This document shows positions 57,951-64,000 of a stretch of 64,000 nucleotides of DNA, piece after piece. A program made the position numbers and the translations under genes. Position 1 is the stretch's first letter. Every line of letters starts with the position of its first letter. Source of the stretch: Glutamicibacter arilaitensis Re117 (GTDB lineage: Bacteria; Actinomycetota; Actinomycetes; Actinomycetales; Micrococcaceae). The notes under the pieces were generated by a model. The model was not told the origin of the DNA, searched no databases, and was given only the letters and a program-made list of their open reading frames with translations. The stretch lies in assembly GCF_000197735.1 (NCBI RefSeq), contig NC_014550.1, forward strand, positions 124,001 to 188,000, written 5' to 3'.

Positions 57951-57955
57951 AGACC

Positions 57956-58639
57956 ATGAACGATCACGCGATCGAACAGGACAACTTGTACCTGCAAGAC
58001 ACCTACGTTTTCACCACCCGTGCCACCGTCATTGCGACAGGCAGCAGCGAAGATGGCCAGTGGATTGCGCTGAGCCCCAACATCTTCCATCCTCGGGGCG
58101 GTGGCCAGCCCGAAGACTCCGGTACCGTGGACGGGCAACCGGTGGCAGTCCAGCGTGACGAAGCTGGGCTGGTGGTCTTGTACGGTGCAGACACCAAGGC
58201 CGTAGGTGAAGAAGTCACCGCGGAAATTGACGCCGCATTGAGGCTTTCACACGCCGCGTTGCACACCGCTGGGCATGTACTGGGCTTCGCCGGCGAAGAC
58301 CGCGGCTGGCAGCATAAGGGCCATTCGCACTTCCCTGGCCAGTCGCGCTTGGACTTCGACCCGGCCAGCGTTGATCTGCCTCTGGGCGATGAGCACGAGC
58401 GTGCCGCTGCACGAGAATGGATCCAAGCGCGCGTCAACGAACTCATTGCCGGCGGCGGAGAAATTGCCACCACCACCGATGAGCAGGGGATTCGAACCGT
58501 AAGCATCGCCGGGGTGAATGCCGAGCCGTGCGGCGGCACCCACGTGAAGCACCCGAACCAGCTGCGGCAGGTGGAAATCGGTGAGGCCAAGGTCAAGCGC
58601 GGGGTCTACAAGGTTAGGTACGATGCCCACGTCGGCTAG
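57956..58639 (+). CDS. AlaX-type alanyl-tRNA editing protein
   Basis: 227 residues matching the stand-alone editing domain of AlaRS. Zinc-site elements are visible: [12 protein letters not shown] near 45, [12 protein letters not shown] (about 96-107) and [12 protein letters not shown] (about 190). It clears Ser-tRNA(Ala). Start ATG 57956. Its stop overlaps the AzlC start region; the coupling is probably incidental. Confidence 0.9.
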   Translation: MNDHAIEQDNLYLQDTYVFTTRATVIATGSSEDGQWIALSPNIFHPRGGGQPEDSGTVDGQPVAVQRDEAGLVVLYGADTKAVGEEVTAEIDAALRLSHAALHTAGHVLGFAGEDRGWQHKGHSHFPGQSRLDFDPASVDLPLGDEHERAAAREWIQARVNELIAGGGEIATTTDEQGIRTVSIAGVNAEPCGGTHVKHPNQLRQVEIGEAKVKRGVYKVRYDAHVG

Positions 58640-59351
58640 CAGGTTCACCCCGGCGACCAAGATGGGCCTGTCCATCGCGTTCGCCACGGGACTGTACGGC
58701 ATTTCCTTTGGCGCGTTGTCGATCGCTGCAGGGCTGAATTTGTGGCAGACCGTCGCATTGAGTGCGCTGATGTTCACCGGCGGCTCGCAGTTCGCCTTTA
58801 TTGGCGTGATCTCTGGGGCCGGTGCGCCTTCGGCAGCATTCTCGGCCGCTTCGCTGTTGGGAATCCGCAATGCGGTGTACGGCATGCAGATCAAGCAAAC
58901 ACTGCGCCCTTTGGGCAGGCATGTGCCATGGATGGCCCAAGTGACCATCGATGAATCTACCGCAGTTAGCCTGGGGCAATCGGATCCTGCTGAAAAGCGT
59001 CGTGGATTCTTCACTGCCGGGGTGGGTGTCTACGTCTTATGGAATCTCTTCACCCTTGTGGGTGCCCTACTGGGTGAACGCATGGGGGATCCGGCAGCTT
59101 GGGGGCTGGACGGTGCCGCGGTGGCTGCCTTCATCGGCTTGCTCTGGCCGCGCTTGAAATCAGTCGAGCCGATCATGATAGCGATTGCCGCCGCAATCCT
59201 CACCGCGCTGGCAGTACCGGTAACTTCCCCGGGCTTGCCGATTCTGCTTACTGCAGGGTGTGCAGCAATCTATGCGGTCGCCACCGGCAGGCGTGCGCCA
59301 GCCGCAACCGAGCATGGCGATTTGGAAAGCGTTGAAGAGGAGCGAGCATGA
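58623..59351 (+). CDS. azlC: Branched-chain amino acid exporter large subunit AzlC
   Basis: 242 residues, about seven helices. [36 protein letters not shown] is the AzlC signature (here in two parts near 25-60), with [15 protein letters not shown] use ATG 58623, which overlaps the upstream gene; its stop overlaps the azlD start by 4 bp. Exports branched-chain or related amino acids. Confidence 0.9.
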   Translation: MPTSASRFTPATKMGLSIAFATGLYGISFGALSIAAGLNLWQTVALSALMFTGGSQFAFIGVISGAGAPSAAFSAASLLGIRNAVYGMQIKQTLRPLGRHVPWMAQVTIDESTAVSLGQSDPAEKRRGFFTAGVGVYVLWNLFTLVGALLGERMGDPAAWGLDGAAVAAFIGLLWPRLKSVEPIMIAIAAAILTALAVPVTSPGLPILLTAGCAAIYAVATGRRAPAATEHGDLESVEEERA

Positions 59352-59665
59352 GCGAATTGAGCTGGTGGATTCTGGCTGCATGCCTCACCGCCTATGCGCT
59401 CAAGCTCTGTGGCTATTTCGTTCCGCGCAAGGTTTTGGATTCTCCGACGATGTCCAATGTCGCCGCGACGCTGACCATCGCGTTGCTGGCCTCGCTGGTG
59501 ACGGTTAATGCTTTCACTTCGGGGCAGGAACTTGTTATCGATGCCCGAATCGGTGCTCTTGCGGCCGCTATTTTAGCACTTTCCTTCAAGGCTCCCTACC
59601 TCGTCGTGGTGGTCACCGGTGCTTTGGCCGCGATCTTATTGCGGGCAACCGGCCTGGCTGCTTAA
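59348..59665 (+). CDS. azlD: Branched-chain amino acid exporter small subunit AzlD
   Basis: 105 residues, three to four helices; ILAACLTAYALKLCGYFVP, PRKVLDSPTMSNVAATLTIALLASL and the C-terminal AAILALSFKAPYLVVVVTGALAAILLR are AzlD features. ATG overlaps the azlC stop. Confidence 0.92.
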   Translation: MSELSWWILAACLTAYALKLCGYFVPRKVLDSPTMSNVAATLTIALLASLVTVNAFTSGQELVIDARIGALAAAILALSFKAPYLVVVVTGALAAILLRATGLAA

Positions 59666-59717
59666 TTATTGGCTGAAGGCAGATGACAAGCCTGAGGAGC
59701 AGTGAGACAGTGGAAGC

Positions 59718-60038
59718 ATGATTGTAGCTTTCAGCGTAGCCCCGAGTAATGACAACCCCAATGGTTCGGTCCACGATGCTGTGGCCGAGGCGGTGAAAGT
59801 CGTCCGCGATTCAGGGCTTCCCAACCGCACCAGTTCCATGTTTACCGAGATCGAAGGCGAATGGGATGAGGTGATGGAGGTCGTCAAGCAGGCCTCGATG
59901 GCCGCTGGACGTTTTGGGTCGCGCGTTTCACTGGTGTTGAAGGCCGACATCCGCCCAGGCTACGAGGGCGAGCTCGACGGGAAACTTCAGCGGCTGGAGA
60001 AGGCTATTGAAGATAGTGAGGAGAGAGCGTCGTCATGA
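59718..60038 (+). CDS. MTH1187-family thiamine-binding protein
   Basis: 106 residues: MIVAFSVAPSNDNPNGSVHDAVAEAV, SGLPNRTSSMFTEIEGEWDEVMEVVKQA, and SRVSLVLKADIRPGYEGELDGKL, which is the MTH1187/YkoF-like pattern. It is a small cytosolic protein that binds thiamine or a related ligand. Its stop overlaps the next gene. Confidence 0.88.
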   Translation: MIVAFSVAPSNDNPNGSVHDAVAEAVKVVRDSGLPNRTSSMFTEIEGEWDEVMEVVKQASMAAGRFGSRVSLVLKADIRPGYEGELDGKLQRLEKAIEDSEERASS

Positions 60039-60724
60039 TCCACCATTCAGCCGACCATCACGCGGCGGCAGTCGACGAATATTTGGAACAGCGCCTGGGA
60101 CTTCGTATTGATGCCCTGGAAGCAGGCCGCGAGCATGCGCACAATGCCGGGTTGCCGCGGATTGAAGTCAGCCCGGCACAAGGCAAGTTCCTCCAGCTGC
60201 TCGTCGAGATCACCGGTGCACGTCGAGTGCTGGAAATCGGAACGCTCGGTGGCTACTCGACCAGCTGGCTGGCCAAGGGTGTTGGAGAATCCGGTACCGT
60301 GATCAGCTGCGAATTCGAACCGCTGCATGCCTCGATTGCCCGTGAGAATCTGCAGCGAGCCGGCCTTTCGGAACGTGTTGAAATCAAGCTCGGTGCAGCC
60401 CAAGGGTCCATGGAATCGTTGATTTCCAGGAAGAGCGCACCTTTCGACCTGATCTTTATCGATGCGGATAAGCGTAATAACGTGCGCTATCTCGAACTTG
60501 CCATGGATCTGGCGCGGCCAGGCACGGTGGTGGTGCTGGATAACGTGGTGCGCAGCGGAGCCATATTGGATGCCGTGGCCGATCATGGGACGCAAGAAGC
60601 GGATGTGCGCGGAGTCCAGGATTCATTGCAGTGGTTGCGTGATGACCCGCGTGTTTCAGCTACCGCGCTGCAGACCGTAGGGGCCAAAGGCTGGGATGGG
60701 TTCGCGCTGGCACGAGTGCTGTAA
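60035..60724 (+). CDS. O-methyltransferase (class I, catechol-type)
   Basis: 229 residues: VLEIGTLGGYSTSWLAKGV (SAM motif I, about 68), the acidic FDLIFIDADKRNNVRYLELAMD (about 137-157) and VVVLDNVVRSGAI, typical of SAM- and Mg-dependent O-methyltransferases. Substrate unknown. Start ATG 60035 overlapping the previous stop. Confidence 0.9.
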   Translation: MIHHSADHHAAAVDEYLEQRLGLRIDALEAGREHAHNAGLPRIEVSPAQGKFLQLLVEITGARRVLEIGTLGGYSTSWLAKGVGESGTVISCEFEPLHASIARENLQRAGLSERVEIKLGAAQGSMESLISRKSAPFDLIFIDADKRNNVRYLELAMDLARPGTVVVLDNVVRSGAILDAVADHGTQEADVRGVQDSLQWLRDDPRVSATALQTVGAKGWDGFALARVL

Positions 60725-60728
60725 GAGG

Positions 60729-61160
60729 CTAGCGAATCCGGTGATGGTCGTGAAGCTCGATTTCGAGTTCTTCGCTTTCCTCCGGTTTGAACGGCGGAGA
60801 CTTCATGATCAGGAAGTACACGCCGAGCCCGCAAAGCACGCCTATCGGCGGGCCGACCCACAGGGCAAAGTCGGTATTGCGCACCAGGCCTGCGACTACC
60901 GGACCAACGAGCATCGGGATGATGTAGTAGTAATGGTCCGGTTCAGCAGGTCCCCAGAAACGTTCGAATCTGGCCAGAATGCTGAAGCCAGCAGCTAGCA
61001 GTACACAACCGAGCAAAATTACCCAGAAGGTCGAAGAAAGGCTGATAGTTAGGGTCAGGGAACCGACTAGGCCACCGGTCAAAGCAGCGTATTTTATATT
61101 TCGGTTCAAGCCCGACCCCCTTTTCGCACAATATTTACTACCAGATAAGCATTTTTTCAA
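60729..61160 (-). CDS. Hypothetical four-helix membrane protein
   Basis: 143 residues, four hydrophobic segments (about 25-45, 47-65, 78-95, 98-118) and an acidic tail SEELEIELHDHHRIR. No family recognised. Convergent with the O-methyltransferase gene. The start may be at Met1 (61160) or at an internal codon; no strong SD was seen. Confidence 0.65.
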   Translation of the reverse strand: MKKCLSGSKYCAKRGSGLNRNIKYAALTGGLVGSLTLTISLSSTFWVILLGCVLLAAGFSILARFERFWGPAEPDHYYYIIPMLVGPVVAGLVRNTDFALWVGPPIGVLCGLGVYFLIMKSPPFKPEESEELEIELHDHHRIR

Positions 61161-61250
61161 ACATTTGGAGAGTCCGCAATACTACTTTAGTAGGAGGGCA
61201 ACCGGGTGCGTTGGAGGAAATTAGCCAAGGCACTGCCGTAGGCTAGAGGT

Positions 61251-61766
61251 GTGCCGCAAATGAACGACTACCGAATACGACTAGCTGCCGAAGAAGACGT
61301 CCGCCCAGCGCTGCAAATGAAATTGCAAGCCTGGCGGGAAGCCTACGCGACACTACGCGATGAATCCTTTTTCGCCCACCACGAAGGCCAGCTTGATGGC
61401 CAAGTTGCTTGGTGGGAACGCGGACTGGCCTCCGGAGCGCAATTCTTCATTGCCGAAGACCGCGATGGACGCATCATCGGACTGGCCGGGGGAACACCGG
61501 CCATTGAAGAAGACCAAGATGCCGGGGTAGGCATCGAAGTGGGCATGCTCTACGTCCTAGCGGAGTACTACGGTACCGGTCTGGGCAAGCACCTGTTCGA
61601 TGTGGTGATCGGCGAACAAGATGCGCTGGTCTGGGTCATGCAAGGCAACGACCGGGCCCGTTCCTTCTTTGCGAAGCAAGGTTTCACCCATGACGGAACC
61701 AGCGAAGCGCTGGTTGGCAGCTGGCAAGGCTTAATCGAAGAACGAATGGTGCGCGCACGTGGCTAG
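61251..61766 (+). CDS. GNAT-family N-acetyltransferase
   Basis: 171 residues. IRLAAEEDVRPALQMKLQAWREAYATL and the acetyl-CoA loop EYYGTGLGKHLFDVVIG (about 105-120), with NDRARSFFAKQGFTHDG at the end, are GNAT features. Start GTG 61251. The next gene begins within its last codons, so they are coupled. Confidence 0.92.
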   Translation: MPQMNDYRIRLAAEEDVRPALQMKLQAWREAYATLRDESFFAHHEGQLDGQVAWWERGLASGAQFFIAEDRDGRIIGLAGGTPAIEEDQDAGVGIEVGMLYVLAEYYGTGLGKHLFDVVIGEQDALVWVMQGNDRARSFFAKQGFTHDGTSEALVGSWQGLIEERMVRARG

Positions 61767-62586
61767 GGATACCAAGGATTCAATGCTCGGAGAATTTCCG
61801 ATTGACACCGGGACCGCGATCATTGAGGCAGATGCCTATGGCGCCAGCCGCTATATCCTGAAGGTCAACGGAGTACCGTCCTCCCATGTGGATCTCGAAG
61901 ACCCGAACTACCTCGACTTCGAATACATGCGCTGGATGGAACCGGTGTTCACCATCGGCATGCCAGCCGAACAGTTCGACGGACGCGCACGCAAGCTGCG
62001 GGTGCTCCATCTAGGCGGTGGCGGCTGCTCCATGGCCCGCTGGGTCGCAGCCAATTACGAGAATGCACGCCAGGTCGTGGTGGAATTGGATGCCAAGCTG
62101 GCCGAACTGGTCCGCGTGCACTTTGAAATTCCACGCGCCCCGCTGGTGCGCCTGCGCGTAGGGGATGCCGCCCAGGTCCTGCCCACGCTCAGCGATGCAA
62201 GCCGCGACGTGATCATCCGCGATGTCTTCGCCGGAAGCACCACCCCGCGCGAGCTGACCACCGTGGCCTACGCCCGTGAAGCCCAGCGCGTGCTGGATGC
62301 CGGCGGGGTGTACCTCATGAATTGCGGGGATACCGCAGATCTGGCCGGCGCCAAGGCGGAAGCCGCAACGCTGCTGGAAGTCTTCGAGCATGTGGCAATG
62401 ATTGCCGACCCGCCGATGCTCAAGGGGCGCCGCTATGGCAACATCGTGTTCTTGGCCAGCGACGAACCGCTCAAGCTCGGCCCGGCATTCGAACGCAGCC
62501 TGCGCACCGCACCGCTGCCAGCGCAGCTGGTGGCCGGCGACGCAGTACGGCGCTTTGCTGTCGGTGCCACTGCGATCACCGACTAG
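61759..62586 (+). CDS. Spermidine synthase-like methyltransferase-fold protein
   Basis: 275 residues. The fold is that of the spermidine synthase group: VLHLGGGGCSMARW (motif I, about 77-90), VVELDAKLAELVR, and RLRVGDAAQVLPTLSDASRDVIIRDVFAG. The polyamine-site residues cannot be confirmed and such proteins are often misnamed. Start GTG 61759. It overlaps the GNAT gene by 8 bp. Confidence 0.8.
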   Translation: MARDTKDSMLGEFPIDTGTAIIEADAYGASRYILKVNGVPSSHVDLEDPNYLDFEYMRWMEPVFTIGMPAEQFDGRARKLRVLHLGGGGCSMARWVAANYENARQVVVELDAKLAELVRVHFEIPRAPLVRLRVGDAAQVLPTLSDASRDVIIRDVFAGSTTPRELTTVAYAREAQRVLDAGGVYLMNCGDTADLAGAKAEAATLLEVFEHVAMIADPPMLKGRRYGNIVFLASDEPLKLGPAFERSLRTAPLPAQLVAGDAVRRFAVGATAITD

Positions 62587-63092
62587 TTCTCGCTGCCCTT
62601 CCGGTAACCCGACCCGTCAGCGGCGCGCAGCAGCAGGCTGTGGTCCACCATGTAGCGGCGCAGCAGCGCCACATCCGGGTGGAAGACCCGCAGCCGCTCA
62701 TTAATTTGCTCCTCGCGCAGTTCTTCCTTCGCATCAATGACCGCATTGCGCAGGTAGACCAGTACTTCATGGCGGTCCGCTGGCTTTGCCGGCAGGGTAT
62801 GCAGCCGGTGCCCGTCGAAGTAGCGGCGGATACCGGTGCGATCGGCCTTCGCAGCCGCGGCGGATGCCAAAGTCTGTTCCAGCAGCTCGTCGTTGAGCAC
62901 CCAGCCGGAAGGCTCCTGGCGCAAAAGCCCGATGCTGGCCCAGCGCTCCAAGTCCTTGCGTTCGGACTTGCCAGGTGCTTCTCCGGTTCCTTCCCCGCTC
63001 AAGACCGCACCCAGAAGCCGGCGCATCGAGGGGTTCTTCAATCCTGCGGCCACCTGGATCCACTGCCCGGTGGTGTTCAGCTGCTGGTTCAT
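62583..63092 (-). CDS. DUF2087 domain protein
   Basis: 169 residues from ATG 63092 (an upstream GTG-like start at 63101 adds three). The C-terminal half has IRRYFDGHRLHTLPAKPADRHEVLVYLRNAV, then EEQINERLRVFHPDVALLRRYMVDHSLLLRAADGSGY (about 88-165), the DUF2087 pattern. The N-terminal half may be a winged helix. Its 3' end overlaps the spermidine-synthase-like gene by 4 bp, tail to tail. Confidence 0.82.
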   Translation of the reverse strand: MNQQLNTTGQWIQVAAGLKNPSMRRLLGAVLSGEGTGEAPGKSERKDLERWASIGLLRQEPSGWVLNDELLEQTLASAAAAKADRTGIRRYFDGHRLHTLPAKPADRHEVLVYLRNAVIDAKEELREEQINERLRVFHPDVALLRRYMVDHSLLLRAADGSGYRKGSEN

Positions 63093-63130
63093 ACTGCCCA
63101 TCCTAGCCAGTTCCTGATGGCTAAAATGAA

Positions 63131-63168
63131 AAACGCTCCGCCGCTGCCGAAGCAGTGGCGGAGCGTTT
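63131..63168. terminator. Terminator of the NCS2 permease gene
   Basis: AAACGCTCCGCCGCTGC (63131-63147) pairs with GCAGTGGCGGAGCGTTT (63152-63168) with one mismatch, loop CGAA. It lies 14 bp beyond the minus-strand permease stop. Confidence 0.85.
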
Positions 63169-63182
63169 GACTCGTTTCGAGG

Positions 63183-64000
63183 CTACTTGACCCCGACCCA
63201 CATTTCGATCAGGCCGATACCGAAGAACAGCACGAACGCAGCGGAAACAACCCACATCAAGGGGTGGATTTCCTTGGCGCGGCCCTGGGTGGCACGGATG
63301 AAGACGTAGGAGATGAAGCCAGCACCGATGCCGTTGGCGATCGAGTAGGTGAATGGCATCAGGGTGAAGGTCAGGAAAGCCGGCAGCGCAATGCCCCAGT
63401 CATTCCAGTCGATCTTGGAGACCTGGGTGATCATCATGAAACCGACGACTACCAGCGCCGGGGCGACGGCTTCGAAAGGCACCAGATAGATCAGCGGGCT
63501 GAGGAACATCGCTACGATCATCAGCAGGCCGGTGACTACCGAGGCCAGGCCGGTACGTGCGCCCTCGCCGATGCCGGCACCGGATTCCACGAAGATCTGC
63601 GCCGAGGAGCTGGAGGTACCGCCGCCGACGATCGCACCGGCCGCGTCGACCAGCAGGACCTTGTCCACGTCGGGGATCTGGCCGTTCTCGTCCATGGAGC
63701 CGGCCTCGGAGGCCAGGCCCACCATGGTGCCCATGGCGTCGAAGAAGATCGAGAGCAGGATGACGAAGGCCAGCAGCGACGCGGCGGTGACGCCGATCTT
63801 GCTGAAGGCACCGAAGATGCTGACCTGGCCGATCAGCGACAGGTCAGGTAGGGTCCAGTCCGGCATGGAAGGAACCACCAGCGACCAGGAGCGGGACTCG
63901 AATTCGCCGATGTGGAAGACGGATTCGAGGATGTTGGCCAGTACGGCCGAGACGACGATGCCGATCAGGATCGCGCCCTTGGTCTTGCGGACCACAAGGG
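63183..64000 (-). CDS. NCS2-family purine permease (AzgA-like), C-terminal part; N-terminus outside window
   Basis: The frame is open to the right edge, so about 270 C-terminal residues are seen. FVILLSIFFDAMGTMVGLASEAG and VLLVDAAGAIVGGGTSSSSAQIFVESGAGIGEGARTG are the AzgA-type (adenine/guanine/hypoxanthine) NCS2 motifs. About seven helices are visible. The Met at 63995 is internal, not the start. Confidence 0.92.
   Translation of the reverse strand, partial: LVVRKTKGAILIGIVVSAVLANILESVFHIGEFESRSWSLVVPSMPDWTLPDLSLIGQVSIFGAFSKIGVTAASLLAFVILLSIFFDAMGTMVGLASEAGSMDENGQIPDVDKVLLVDAAGAIVGGGTSSSSAQIFVESGAGIGEGARTGLASVVTGLLMIVAMFLSPLIYLVPFEAVAPALVVVGFMMITQVSKIDWNDWGIALPAFLTFTLMPFTYSIANGIGAGFISYVFIRATQGRAKEIHPLMWVVSAAFVLFFGIGLIEMWVGVK

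Overview
The window is a high-GC actinobacterial chromosome segment. The 16S rRNA sequence, the tRNA-free 16S-23S spacer and the gene set (diaminopimelate dehydrogenase, a DUF222/HNH endonuclease, MenG, many GTG/TTG starts) point to Micrococcaceae. I infer Arthrobacter sensu lato, most likely Glutamicibacter, from recall of 16S signatures only; no search was run.

Layout. 1-6.5 kb is phosphate uptake: the end of pstS, then pstC-pstA-pstB, and after a two-gene membrane-protein/XRE-regulator module, a low-affinity PiT transporter with its DUF47 (PhoU-like) partner. 6.7-9.7 kb is an MFS transporter gene split by a complete IS481-type element (7008-8729) with a 15 bp target duplication. 9.7-16.5 kb is mixed housekeeping: a tRNA-Lys, a dienelactone-hydrolase-like protein, an ABC-F ATPase with a likely ribosome-sensing leader peptide, a CPBP protease, menG, and an ArsR-SRPBCC pair. 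16.7-21.9 kb is an alcohol/aldehyde oxidation cluster (GAF regulator, aldehyde dehydrogenase, AdhP, DUF779) followed by a pyrimidine-dimer glycosylase. 21.9-27.2 kb holds diaminopimelate dehydrogenase and a persulfide/sulfide detoxification operon (persulfide dioxygenase-rhodanese, rhodanese-DUF2892, TauE, thioredoxin, CstR-like repressor). 27.2-28.9 kb has TetR, an ohr gene carrying an in-frame stop, and a frameshifted membrane-protein gene. 28.9-36.8 kb has a GntR regulator, a giant D-lactate-type FAD/Fe-S dehydrogenase, an HNH endonuclease, an APC permease and two small unknowns. 37-44.9 kb contains a GH3 fragment, gluconokinase, a ThDP enzyme, a degenerate EEP-fold secreted protein, a sugar-lactone oxidase/PLP deaminase pair and an EcsC-like protein.

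45.4-51 kb is a complete rrn operon (16S-23S-5S) with tandem promoters, antitermination-like boxes and a terminator. 51.2-57 kb includes a DHFR-like reductase and a divergent sugar-alcohol locus (mannitol/arabitol-type dehydrogenase and MFS transporter versus DeoR regulator and xylulokinase), consistent with D-arabitol or a related polyol being converted to xylulose 5-phosphate. 57-64 kb holds a glycerophosphodiesterase, AlaX editing protein, AzlCD amino-acid exporter, thiamine-binding protein, O-methyltransferase, GNAT, spermidine-synthase-like and DUF2087 genes, and the start of an NCS2 purine permease running off the right edge.

The most interesting items are the ABC-F leader peptide with two Arg-x-Arg motifs, the 24-bp-phased end repeats of the IS, the catalytically stripped EEP protein, the CstR-type operator inside a promoter spacer, and the clustered gene lesions at 27.9-28.9 kb.
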